Positions 8,513-17,310 of a stretch of DNA of 64,000 nucleotides are shown here, piece by piece; position 1 is the stretch's first letter, and each line of letters starts with the position of its first letter. The stretch is from Candidatus Zhuqueibacterota bacterium (GTDB lineage Bacteria; Zhuqueibacterota; Zhuqueibacteria; Residuimicrobiales; Oceaniaggregativiventaceae), in assembly GCA_014728085.1 (NCBI GenBank), contig WJMF01000178.1, positions 1 through 64,000 of the forward strand, written 5' to 3'. The position numbers and the translations under genes were made by a program. The notes beneath the pieces are model-generated. The model had not been told where the DNA came from, made no database searches, and saw nothing but the letters and a program-made list of their open reading frames with translations.

Positions 8513-9337
8513 TTACTCATTTTTAACGGATATGTAATTGGTTAATCGACAAAGTCCTTCAATCTCAACGGAAACGATATCCTTATGAGATGCGACAAAT
8601 GACTTAAAAGTGCCGGTCATTATGACATCACCGGGATATAATTTTACGATCCGGGATAAATCAGAAACAATTTTGGCCGGTGAATAGAGTAGATCATTGG
8701 TACTGCCATGATAAAAAGCATTCATATTCGTTTCAGGATTTTGGATAGAAACAGTCAAGTTCTTATCCAGCCAGTCAACGTTTGTCAAAACAAAAGGTCC
8801 AAATGGGGCAAATCCATCACCTATTTTTAAAGCGGCTGCAAGCGAAGGATCCTTATAATCAAGGGTATCTCCGGTTGCCTCTACAAAAGAATCGGCATAT
8901 CCCATAATATCGTTACCAACGGTAAAACCAAAAATGGCTGCTTCCGCGCCCTGTTCATCTGAATTTGCAATCGATTTGCCGATAATTATTGTCAATTCAC
9001 ATTCTACTTTAACTTTTTTTAGCAACGGCGGCAAAATGATTTCATCTCCGTCTGATGCGGCAGAAGAAGCAGGCTTTAAAAACCATCTTGTAAACTTTGG
9101 CGGAGTCTGGTTTTGCCATGCTTGTTTATAGGCTTTTACCAAACCGAATATTTTCGCAGGTTCGCTTGGATGCAAAAGTTTTACCTGGGACAAGTCAAAA
9201 GTAATTCCAGTGAATTCAAGGCCAAACCAGGGCTCCTTTTCAAGCTGATGAATGACATTATCATCACACTTGCCATAATACGAATTGCCATCTTTTTCGA
9301 ATCTGCAAAAAATTGATTGTTGTGTGGTTTGGGCCAT
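8513..9337 (-). CDS. Fumarylacetoacetate hydrolase (FAH) family protein
   Basis: The 274-residue protein has the FAH fold signatures. These are an AKIFGLVKAYKQ strand, the metal-binding glutamates in KVECELTIIIG, the downstream aspartate in VGNDIMGYADSF, and a C-terminal LYPGDVIMTGTFKSF loop replacing the usual GDVIxTGTPxG. Members hydrolyse C-C bonds of diketo acids or hydrate and decarboxylate 2-keto acids. In non-phosphorylated deoxysugar pathways, a FAH-family enzyme hydrolyses 2,4-diketo-3-deoxy-L-fuconate or -rhamnonate. Together with the DapA-family and HpcH/HpaI aldolases nearby, that kind of role is plausible, but it is inference. The gene is first in a tight three-gene group. Confidence 0.88.
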   Translation of the reverse strand: MAQTTQQSIFCRFEKDGNSYYGKCDDNVIHQLEKEPWFGLEFTGITFDLSQVKLLHPSEPAKIFGLVKAYKQAWQNQTPPKFTRWFLKPASSAASDGDEIILPPLLKKVKVECELTIIIGKSIANSDEQGAEAAIFGFTVGNDIMGYADSFVEATGDTLDYKDPSLAAALKIGDGFAPFGPFVLTNVDWLDKNLTVSIQNPETNMNAFYHGSTNDLLYSPAKIVSDLSRIVKLYPGDVIMTGTFKSFVASHKDIVSVEIEGLCRLTNYISVKNE

Positions 9338-9387
9338 TTCGGATAGTTCCCTTAGAAAATGTCAATTCTGCGCGAAACTTTTAAAGT

Positions 9388-9985
9388 TCAACATATCTCG
9401 ATTGTATTAATTATATCAAGTAGAAATTTATACTCGTTAAAATTATCTGAATTATAGGTCTGGGCTAACCTTACAACAACCAGATTTCTTGCCGGAACTA
9501 TAAATATAAATTGCCCATAATGACCGGCAGCATAAAACATATCATTGGGAAGTTGCCTAATGATTTCCCAATCTATAAATTTTTTTGCACAAGACGGCTT
9601 GATCCAAAAATGTGCACCGTGTTTTTGATATCGGGAATCTTTATTAGGCGTCGTTGAATAATCAAGCCACCATTCCGGCAAAAACATTTGATCATTCCAG
9701 ATTCCATTTTGATAAAGAAACTTTCCAAAGCGCGCCCACTCTTTTGCTGTTGCCTACAATCCTGTTGAAAGCAACATTGTTCCGGCTTTCAGATTCTACA
9801 AGTGCAGTGTTCATCCCAATTTTGTTTAGTATTTCTCTTTTAACAAATTGATACGGATGAATATTATTTTGAGCTAATTTAATGTGAACAAATTTTGCTA
9901 GAATATTTGATGTTCCGCTTGAGTAATTCCACTGTGTGCCGGGAGAATGAATCAAGTCTTTACCGGCTGCATACTTGTTTTTTTA
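9388..9985 (-). pseudogene. Degenerate beta-lactamase-family serine hydrolase fragment
   Basis: Two minus-strand segments in different frames together encode the C-terminal half of a class C beta-lactamase-like hydrolase. The upstream segment has IHSPGTQWNYSSGTSNILAK, with the Tyr-Ser-x catalytic motif. After a frameshift near 9750, the other frame reads ATAKEWARFGKFLYQNG and then a FLPEWWLDYSTTP tail ending at 9388. The N-terminal half with the SxxK nucleophile is missing, because the next gene (10074-11048) begins where it should be. It is therefore both truncated and frameshifted. It lies between the exported aldolase and the FAH gene and is probably a decayed member of the island. Confidence 0.8.
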
Positions 9986-10073
9986 AATTGTTTCATCATC
10001 CTAAACCGGAAGCAATAAAAATTCAATCGTTTGCCCAATATGGTCATAAGCTAACTTTTAAGACACTAAATCT

Positions 10074-11048
10074 TTACCAGGGCATCTTTCGTTTGGTATA
10101 GACTCTGCCGACTTGCGCCGCCTGCTCATTACTTCCGGCTCCAATCATTACACCTTTATCAACACGTTTTTTAACATTATCCGGCAAAACATTGTCCAGA
10201 AAATAAAGTCCATTTTTTTTACACAATGCAAGAACACGATCGCCGGCTTCGGCAACGCCTTCCGGTACGGGAGGATCAGCTCTGCCTTCAAGGTAGCCAA
10301 GTGAAAATCCGAAATCTCGAGGGCCGTGTTCTGCGAATGCCAGTCCGGGTATTTGTAATGTTTCTTTTGCATTTTGCAAGGCGTGCGGATCTTCAATCTT
10401 TACACCAAGCATTATTTCACCTTCCGGATTAAGCGGCCAAACATCGGCTTTTTTCAGGTATTCTTCCTCATCAAGACCCCAAACCCATGCTGCAAATTTA
10501 TGACTTCCCCAGCCGCGCATTCCTTCTCCAATCACATCCATTTTTTGTTTGTGAACAGGATAACGTGCAGTTTGAACGTATTTTAAAACTGCCTGCGGAT
10601 CGCGGGACCGCGGCAAATGCACCCCGTGAACTCCCGTTGCCAATGCTTGCTGTACAATCCAGGAGCCTCCCATAAATGAAAGCGTATCCGTACCGAGAAC
10701 CGGTACGACAACGATAACGGTCGGCGTTCTATGTCCGCTTGGCGTGGGGCCTCCGTCTACCAGTCCGCGCATGAAATCCCGCAAACGCGCAAAATCAAGC
10801 GGACGATGTTCCATATCATATACAATATAATCCGCCCAGGTTTGCGCCATTTTCACGCCTTCCTCATAACCGCCGGTGGTTTGAGTGTATTTGTAATAGA
10901 CCGGTTGTCCGGCTTTGAACAGCTCAATGCATTTGTTTATCCTTTGCGGTGTATAGTTTGCATCCACAAAGCTCTGCTGAGCGATTGTTAATGACGTACA
11001 GGTAATCAGAATCATAAAAACGATACTTTTTGCCTTTTTCAAATACAT
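10074..11048 (-). CDS. HpcH/HpaI aldolase family protein with an N-terminal signal peptide
   Basis: The 324-residue protein belongs to the HpcH/HpaI (2-keto-3-deoxy acid, class II) aldolase family. It has the catalytic DMEHRPLDFARLR motif, the GVHLPRSRDPQAV segment, and the metal-ligand strand IMLGVKIEDPHALQNAKE followed by FAEHGPRDFGFSLG. These enzymes are normally cytoplasmic. This one starts with a clear Sec signal (SIVFMILITCTSLTIAQQ), and the ATG is preceded by GGAGGAACCCT, so the signal is not an artefact of a wrong start. It is therefore probably exported to the periplasm, where its substrate and role are unclear. It is about 40 residues longer than a usual family member, mostly by the signal and an insertion around residue 190. 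Confidence 0.85.
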   Translation of the reverse strand: MYLKKAKSIVFMILITCTSLTIAQQSFVDANYTPQRINKCIELFKAGQPVYYKYTQTTGGYEEGVKMAQTWADYIVYDMEHRPLDFARLRDFMRGLVDGGPTPSGHRTPTVIVVVPVLGTDTLSFMGGSWIVQQALATGVHGVHLPRSRDPQAVLKYVQTARYPVHKQKMDVIGEGMRGWGSHKFAAWVWGLDEEEYLKKADVWPLNPEGEIMLGVKIEDPHALQNAKETLQIPGLAFAEHGPRDFGFSLGYLEGRADPPVPEGVAEAGDRVLALCKKNGLYFLDNVLPDNVKKRVDKGVMIGAGSNEQAAQVGRVYTKRKMPW

Positions 11049-11060
11049 AGGGTTCCTCCA

Positions 11061-12638
11061 TTAATAATTCAAAGTAAATGTTGGCAGTATTTTTATGGAT
11101 GTAACACGGGAAAGATCTCCCCAAACTTCCAGAATGTGATTGTCATAATTCTTCACCACCCCCCAACGGCCCTCAGCATTGACGATCCGATCCGATAAAT
11201 TTTCGGGTAAAAGTTCCCGGCCGTCTTGAATAACCAGTTCGGAGTAATTTTCAGCCTTTCGGTAACAGGCCGACAAAACAGATAAATCAATTCCGTTGTC
11301 AAGAAATCCGGGGAATTCGTTTTTATTGCCATCGTACTTGCTTGCCTGCAACATATAATTATCGTAAATCTCTGCAACGGTTTCCCGCAAAACAAAATCA
11401 GCCCAGATGATATTATTTTTTATTAAGGTTTGATCCAGGTAATCTTTGCTTTCAATCACAAGCATATTGTCTAAAATAACATTGTCCCTGATCTCGGCTT
11501 CGCTTCTTTGAAAATAAATACCATTGTTCTGTGCAACAATGTTATTGACAAACTCCCCTCTGCTTTCCATGGTAAAGCGCATGGCGCCTGAATTCATAGA
11601 CGGATTTCGATTGGCGATGAAATAATTATTCTCAATTATAACGTAATAATTTTCTCTGGGCGGGAATGGATCGAGCGCTGAATCATACCGATGCTCTTGC
11701 CCACCGACGAACAAAGCTCCTGCATCATCGGTACATTCATTATCAACAAATATGTTATTTCCAACAATGGTCGAACTCCATAAAGCAATAAAAACAGCAC
11801 CGGCATCATTCCTGGAGCCGGCATAATTGCCCAGAAAAATATTTCCGTTAATAAAGCCTTTACTCCAGCGAAAAATCGAAACAGCACCACCATCACTGCT
11901 TCTCATTGGATCATCCAATCCACTCTCGTTTTTAAAGAAAACATTATTGATAATCCGAGGATCACATTCGTTATCGAAAGCAATGGCAGCGCCTCTTCCG
12001 TTCTCCGTTTTGTTATTAACAAACAGATTGTTTTTAATCAAGGGTGCGGCGCCATCTTTGCCGTAGATTGCCCCGCCATCATTTGCCGTTTCGTGCCAAT
12101 ATTTAGGATTCCAGTCAAGGGGTTTTAGTGATTTGTTATTTATAAATTTGTTGTTCGAAATTGTTGGCGAAGCAGTATCACAATATATTGCTGCTCCTTT
12201 TCCGCGGTACTCTGAGTTGCTTATGATAAAACCATCTATAACGCAGTTATCCTCTGCTACGATTGCTCTTTGCTCTTGTTTTATATTTATTTCAGTAGGG
12301 TATAACCCAACATCTCTTTCCCAGGATTCACGATTAAAACCGCCATATAAATCGATAAACGGTTTCAGAACAATTGTCTCTCCATCATATATCCCTTCAG
12401 AAACGAATAGTGCGGTTCTATTTGATTCCGTTGGATGATCAGCTTTTGATACTGCATATTGAATGGTTTTAAAAGGATTATCCTTTGTTCCCCTGTTCAT
12501 CTCGTCAGAACCGTCTTTGGTTATAAAGAATATTCGTGAATATCCATCACGTTCAATTCGATGGGTTGCAGGCCCCTTTACCTGAGCAAAGGAATAAACT
12601 GCAGCCAATAAAATGAATAGTGCAAGTTTTGTTTTCAT
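11061..12638 (-). CDS. Secreted right-handed parallel beta-helix protein
   Basis: A 525-residue protein with a Sec signal (KLALFILLAAVYSFAQ). After a DUF1565-like start (FFITKDGSDEMNRGTKDNPF) it contains many short rungs of the type ISNNKFINN, IKNNLFVNN, INNVFFKNES and IVGNNIFVDNE between residues about 120 and 420, which is the pattern of right-handed parallel beta-helices. Such proteins include pectate, alginate and chondroitin lyases, epimerases and non-catalytic surface proteins. I see no diagnostic active site, so the class is uncertain. It lies 12 bases upstream of the exported aldolase gene and downstream of the PA14-sialidase, so it is part of the secreted degradative set. The start is supported by CGGAGAAAG. 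Confidence 0.75.
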   Translation of the reverse strand: MKTKLALFILLAAVYSFAQVKGPATHRIERDGYSRIFFITKDGSDEMNRGTKDNPFKTIQYAVSKADHPTESNRTALFVSEGIYDGETIVLKPFIDLYGGFNRESWERDVGLYPTEINIKQEQRAIVAEDNCVIDGFIISNSEYRGKGAAIYCDTASPTISNNKFINNKSLKPLDWNPKYWHETANDGGAIYGKDGAAPLIKNNLFVNNKTENGRGAAIAFDNECDPRIINNVFFKNESGLDDPMRSSDGGAVSIFRWSKGFINGNIFLGNYAGSRNDAGAVFIALWSSTIVGNNIFVDNECTDDAGALFVGGQEHRYDSALDPFPPRENYYVIIENNYFIANRNPSMNSGAMRFTMESRGEFVNNIVAQNNGIYFQRSEAEIRDNVILDNMLVIESKDYLDQTLIKNNIIWADFVLRETVAEIYDNYMLQASKYDGNKNEFPGFLDNGIDLSVLSACYRKAENYSELVIQDGRELLPENLSDRIVNAEGRWGVVKNYDNHILEVWGDLSRVTSIKILPTFTLNY

Positions 12639-12676
12639 AAAACTTTCTCCGAATTTATATCTGTTCCAAGTGGGGA

Positions 12677-14284
12677 CTAAAGTTTAACATCAGCCGGATC
12701 CCATATTGTTGTCGCGATATGCTGTTCGGTATTGTTTTCAGTTGTAAAATAATACAGAGTAACAATTTTTCCATCGGGTCTTAGAACCGATTGAGTATAG
12801 CCAACATCTTTATCAATTGCGTCGTCACGCAGAATAATTTCTTTACTCCATGTTTTCCCTTTATCTCTGCTTATCTTGGCTCTAATTCCGTAGGGGACTC
12901 CACGATAACCATAAGTTACACAAAGCCCTCCATTTTGCAGTAATACAATGCTCGGAGGATTTCCATTTCGTGTACCATTATCAGTATCGGCAACTTTGGA
13001 AAGAAATTGCCAGGAATTACCATTATCAAAAGATTCATATACATCAATCCAATTTTTTTGAGGAAGCGGTTTTAAACTTTGGTCAGGATCATATCGCCTT
13101 CGCATTGCAGAAATCAAATGGTCCTCACTCATCCTTACCGTTGAAGACATTACTGATCTAACAGTGTCTGTTTCAGTCATCCAGGAAATAAAATTAAACG
13201 TTTTTCCGCCATCAGTTGTTTTAGCTGTGAATGCTCTATCGGGAAGATTGGCTTTTACACGATTATCTATATGCGATAGAAACAACAAGCAGGTGCCTTG
13301 ATCAACAACATCATAGTCAGTTCGTGAAGTTAACTCCCCCATGTCTAAGCCGGTAAAGGTAAAAGGTCCTTGCCATGTTTTACCGCGGTTATACGAATAA
13401 TAAAATCTGTCGCGTTCATGCCTTATTGCAAGATCGGGATGAGAATAATCTATACTTTCTTTGAGAGGAAGCGCTTTTCCCCCATCAGTTGCAAAATTAT
13501 CCGGGTCTTCGATACTCCAGGTTTGGCCGCCATCCAGACTTCTGCCCAGAAGTGCTGTTTGATTTTTTTTGTCGTAGGAATGATGAAGCACATCAAAGAC
13601 GAACGGAGCTTTAATAAATCCGACAAGAATTTCACTGCCCCAACTCCATATTCCGTTATTCGCCGGCCATCCCATGAAATAACCTGGTTCATCGGCAATA
13701 ATAATATTTTGAGTATCAACATAACTGAACTGTTTTTTATCTACTTTATCTTTATTGGGCTCTTTAACCCAAATCCAATTTTTTTCATTTTCATCAGAGT
13801 AAACTAAATAGGGTTCGGCAATAATTGTTTTTTCTTGAGCGCTCCAACTCCAATAAACATTGAAATACCCTTCTCCACCACCGTAATGCATATAATAAAT
13901 TTCAAGTGGAATTTTTTCATTTTTGTTCATGTCGATAGTTATAACTTTTTTATTTCTGGAATTGTCAATTGTTAAAACGTCGCTGCCGAATACCAATTTC
14001 GCCTGTTTATTTGTTTCAACATGAATTTTAACTTTACCATCAGTTGGGGCAATGAGAAAGCCAAGCCATTCTAATCCCCATTCTGTGGCAAAACCGTTCT
14101 CTTTACCCCATCGATGCTCAAGTTTGTCAACAACTGAAAATAGCTTTGGTGTTGTTAAATCCGGATTGCTATAATAAACTCCAACCAATCCTTCATTAAA
14201 CCTGGTTTCTTTGGAACAACCGATCATTAAGCCACACAAAAGCAAAAGAACTATATTGGTTATTACCCGACCCGTTTTTAACAT
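12677..14284 (-). CDS. Secreted lipoprotein with PA14 and sialidase-like (Asp-box) domains
   Basis: The protein of about 535 residues begins with a lipoprotein signal (LLLLCGLMIGCSKE). Residues about 30-155 form a PA14-like carbohydrate-binding domain (EGLVGVYYSNPDL, FATEWGLEWLGFLIAPTDG, EIYYMHYGGGEGYFNVYWSW). The rest is a six-bladed sialidase-type propeller with Asp boxes SLDGGQTWS, SYNRGKTWQ, TTDGGKTFN, SFDNGNSWQ and SRDKGKTWS. The propeller is paralogous to 19363-20496; both start with GWPANNG followed by a W-G-EILVGF strand. Sialidase is only the fold name: databases call many such proteins exo-alpha-sialidase without proof. It is probably a surface glycosidase or binding protein. ATG at 14284 is preferred over the GTG codon before it. 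Confidence 0.82.
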   Translation of the reverse strand: MLKTGRVITNIVLLLLCGLMIGCSKETRFNEGLVGVYYSNPDLTTPKLFSVVDKLEHRWGKENGFATEWGLEWLGFLIAPTDGKVKIHVETNKQAKLVFGSDVLTIDNSRNKKVITIDMNKNEKIPLEIYYMHYGGGEGYFNVYWSWSAQEKTIIAEPYLVYSDENEKNWIWVKEPNKDKVDKKQFSYVDTQNIIIADEPGYFMGWPANNGIWSWGSEILVGFIKAPFVFDVLHHSYDKKNQTALLGRSLDGGQTWSIEDPDNFATDGGKALPLKESIDYSHPDLAIRHERDRFYYSYNRGKTWQGPFTFTGLDMGELTSRTDYDVVDQGTCLLFLSHIDNRVKANLPDRAFTAKTTDGGKTFNFISWMTETDTVRSVMSSTVRMSEDHLISAMRRRYDPDQSLKPLPQKNWIDVYESFDNGNSWQFLSKVADTDNGTRNGNPPSIVLLQNGGLCVTYGYRGVPYGIRAKISRDKGKTWSKEIILRDDAIDKDVGYTQSVLRPDGKIVTLYYFTTENNTEQHIATTIWDPADVKL

Positions 14285-14354
14285 CACTTTTCTCCCACAT
14301 ATTTACGTATGTTCACTCGACTTCTTGAAATCCTATCATTGATTACGCACTGTG

Positions 14355-15086
14355 TCATCTTGATTCATAGACTTGATTAGCCGACACGTCAGGACTAGTA
14401 ATATATTTTTTAGAGTTTTCATCAAGATAATTCCCCCTAAATATAATTTTTTTTGTATCGGATCCATCTATTTTTGCTAGCACCTCGAGTGAACCAACAG
14501 GGATTGAACCGGATACTATTCCGTCTATAAGAAGATCATCACATTCAACATAGTGCTGTACCCAGGCGGCTGAATTGCGCAGCGTGATATCTTTTATATT
14601 AACAAAATTGCACCTGATGAAACGAATGATATAAGGTCTGTAAAAACCTTTCTTGTGTGGATAGTAAATTTCGTATCCCTGGCCGTCAATTATTCCATCA
14701 CCAATAATTGAAATATTATTGGCTTCTTTGGCAAAAACGAGTGCAGTTCCGAATTTCCGTCCACCGCTATCTACAAATGAACCAAAAGAGGAGTCAAATC
14801 TATTTAGATCGGTTGTGGCTAAAAGTTTGCATCCATTGGACAAGTAGAGAGTGACATTATCTTTCAACACAATCGTGCGAGTTAAAAAATTACCTGCCGG
14901 GAAAAATATGATTCCGCCACCGTTTTCAGCCGCTTTATCGATTGCGGATTGAATTGAGAATGTATTAATAGTTTTTCCATCATTTACAGCGCCATAATCC
15001 GTTATATTATAATATTCTTTGGCTACAAGCACGTTACTATAGAGAATAAACACCATTAACACATAATTAAACCGATTTTTAGTCAA
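14355..15086 (-). pseudogene. GH28-like polygalacturonase with central catalytic region missing
   Basis: The 243-residue product starts with a signal peptide and a typical GH28/pectin-lyase-fold N-terminus (ITDYGAVNDGKTINTFSIQS, IDKAAENGGGIIFFPAGNF, IIGDGIIDGQG, IKDITLRNSAAWVQHYVECD). A normal family member has about 420-480 residues, and after this point contains the catalytic aspartates (NDGID and GDDAI rungs). Here the sequence goes straight from LLIDGI to a C-terminal type segment (KIDGSDTKKIIFRGNYLDEN). The simplest reading is an in-frame internal deletion of around 200 residues that removed the active site. It may be expressed as a non-catalytic binding protein or may be a decaying gene. 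The start codon is TTG with AAGGA upstream. Confidence 0.65.
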
Positions 15087-15181
15087 TTTGAGAATCCTTG
15101 TTTAATTGGAAAATATTCTACACTGATAGTTTTTCTGATTATTATTGCATTTGTGATTATGGTAATATCTGATATTTCTAC

Positions 15182-16510
15182 TTATCTGGTCATTAATTGA
15201 TTCAACTCTGATTCAAAATATTCTCTCACACGTAAACTCTCCCGGGTATCCTCATTATGCTGATATGGTCGCTTCTCCGAGAAATCGTGTTTCATATCAA
15301 ATAGATTTCCGTTACTATAGAATTTCCAATTTTGATTTCTTATCCATGATTCTCCATCCCACTCGACATAAACCCAATCTCTAATATTCTCATTTTTATT
15401 AAATAGTGACGGCAAAAAACTTTTTCCATCAATAATTCTATCATCAGGGATTTCTGCTCCAGCCAATTTAGCGAACGTCGGTAAAAAATCACTAAAATCA
15501 ATTAAGGAATTATTTATGCTTCCCGGTTGAGTAACTCCTTTCCAATCAACAACAAGCGGAACATGGGTTCCGGCATTCGTCATAAAACCTTTACCGCCTC
15601 GTACAAGTGAACCTCCAATTTCAGAGTAAACCGGTTCACGTATGTATTTTCCGTTTTCATATTTTGTAATAAAGTGATATGGTGTACCGTTATCGGCGGT
15701 GAAGATGATTACCGTATTTTCTAAAAGCTTCTGTTTCGTTAACGCTTCCATTAATCGACCGATTAAAATATCGGCATATTCGACTAATTCTTTGTACGAT
15801 TGGTAATTACCGGTTGGACCCTTTGGTGGCGGAGTAGGCAAATCATTACTTATCTCGTGAACCAGTGCCATTGAATAATAAGCCAGAAATTTTCGGTCTT
15901 TATTTTCTCTAATAAAATCGATTAGAAAACCTAGATAGACATCCGGTCCATATTCATCTTTAACATCATCTCTAACCTTGCCGTTTTGGTAAATCATCGG
16001 TTCATAATAACGTGGCCCTTCGTGCCATCCGAACACGCAGCTTTCATCAAATCCCGATTCAGCAATATGATCGGGATTATCTTTTAGCAGAGCCATTTGC
16101 CATTTTCCGGCAATTGCCGTTTTATATCCTGCATCCTGCAAAATATGACCAAAAGTCATTTCATCTTCCGGCAGATGCCCCCAGTCCTGACCGGTTCGAA
16201 ACCCATACCTACCCGTTAAAAGATTCTGACGCGAAGGAGAACAGACAGGCGAACTATAACAGTGATTAAACTGCATTCCGTTTAAAGCAAGTTTATCAAT
16301 ATTAGGAGTGTGGTACGCTGTTCCGCCATAACATCCCGGTACTTCAGTTCCCATATCATCAACTAAAATAAAGACAATATTCGGAGATTGATTTGTTTCT
16401 TTTTTCGCACACCCTGTTAAAAAAAAGAAAAAAATAAAAAAACCAAAAATTCTAAACTTGAAATATGAAATTATTTGTCCCAGGATGTCGCTCAAAAATG
16501 GATTGTTCAT
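15182..16510 (-). CDS. Sulfatase lipoprotein (S1 family, Cys-type)
   Basis: The 442-residue protein has a lipoprotein signal ending in FFFFLTGCAKK and an alkaline phosphatase-fold sulfatase domain. The metal-binding start is NIVFILVDDMGTEVPGCYGG. The formylglycine signature is SSPVCSPSRQNLLTGRY, a C-x-P-x-R motif whose cysteine must be converted to formylglycine. Further conserved parts are AGKWQMAL, IIFTADNGTPYH and RGGKGFMTNAGTHVPLVV. It would remove sulfate esters from a sugar in the periplasm or at the outer surface. Its presence, with a second sulfatase at 34193-35659, is the main reason to suspect a sulfated polysaccharide substrate. It is clustered with the GH28 remnant and the cupin gene. 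Confidence 0.93.
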   Translation of the reverse strand: MNNPFLSDILGQIISYFKFRIFGFFIFFFFLTGCAKKETNQSPNIVFILVDDMGTEVPGCYGGTAYHTPNIDKLALNGMQFNHCYSSPVCSPSRQNLLTGRYGFRTGQDWGHLPEDEMTFGHILQDAGYKTAIAGKWQMALLKDNPDHIAESGFDESCVFGWHEGPRYYEPMIYQNGKVRDDVKDEYGPDVYLGFLIDFIRENKDRKFLAYYSMALVHEISNDLPTPPPKGPTGNYQSYKELVEYADILIGRLMEALTKQKLLENTVIIFTADNGTPYHFITKYENGKYIREPVYSEIGGSLVRGGKGFMTNAGTHVPLVVDWKGVTQPGSINNSLIDFSDFLPTFAKLAGAEIPDDRIIDGKSFLPSLFNKNENIRDWVYVEWDGESWIRNQNWKFYSNGNLFDMKHDFSEKRPYQHNEDTRESLRVREYFESELNQLMTR

Positions 16511-16532
16511 TATTACTCTCGTTCAAATTTGA

Positions 16533-17309
16533 CTAGTCGATTAAAGCACTTAGACACAAGCATAACATATCTTCATTGCCAACTTTAATATCATATGCTG
16601 TATCTCCTGGTATAAAGAAAACATTTCCCGAATTCGCTTTCTCGGTAGTATCATTTTCAATTGTCAACAACGCTTTTCCTCGTAAAACGAAAAAGGTTTG
16701 CTCAACAGATTTGGTTTTAGCATTATGAATTGATTCACCGGCAGAATATGATAGTAATTTCAGTTGAATACGGCTTGCTTTTTCATCCAGTAAAGTTATT
16801 TTTAAATTTGCAGTGTCCTTTGTTATGAATGAAAAAAGATCTTTGTAAAATTTTCCCGGTCTTGTTTCAAAATTTGTTTCTTCGTTATCAGCATCAACTT
16901 TTCCTGATACAGCTTGCCGCTTTCTGATTTGTTTAACTTTTTCAATATGGTCTGCAAAAGTAGAGTGTCCTTCTTTTTCAGAATTCAGGAATACGTTGAA
17001 TAGAATATAACACAAGCGTTTCTCCGTCGTTGTGATGGTCTGATGTACCAATCCGGCAGGTACACAAGCAAGTGAACCCGGTTTGGCATCAAACACTTTT
17101 TTGCCCAAATGTATTTTTCCGACTCCATTCGTTACATAAAATATCTGGCTTTTATCATTATGTCTATGAGGGGGTCCATCCTGGTTTGGTGTCCAGCAAT
17201 TCCAACCGATTTCAGTTAACTCGGTTTCACTTCTATCAATCAAAACTGTTATTTCATTAAGTCCCGCTACATCTAGTTTTTGTCCTTGTTTGTAAAATCG
17301 ATTTATCAT
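16533..17309 (-). CDS. Double-cupin domain protein
   Basis: The protein of about 258 residues has two cupin barrels. The first carries GPPHRHNDKSQIFYVTNGVG and the second cupin motif PGSLACVPAGLVHQT, so a metal site is likely. The second barrel (YSAGESIHNAKTKSVEQTFF, then SGNVFFIPGDTAYDI) has lost most of the metal-binding histidines. I place the start at 17309, where an ATG sits one base after the stop of the preceding gene with GCGGAGA upstream. A longer reading from 17381 would overlap that gene by 71 bases. It is probably cytoplasmic: an isomerase, a binding protein or a sensor of the sugar product. Exact function is not recognisable. Confidence 0.75.
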   Translation of the reverse strand: MINRFYKQGQKLDVAGLNEITVLIDRSETELTEIGWNCWTPNQDGPPHRHNDKSQIFYVTNGVGKIHLGKKVFDAKPGSLACVPAGLVHQTITTTEKRLCYILFNVFLNSEKEGHSTFADHIEKVKQIRKRQAVSGKVDADNEETNFETRPGKFYKDLFSFITKDTANLKITLLDEKASRIQLKLLSYSAGESIHNAKTKSVEQTFFVLRGKALLTIENDTTEKANSGNVFFIPGDTAYDIKVGNEDMLCLCLSALID

Positions 17310-17310
17310 T

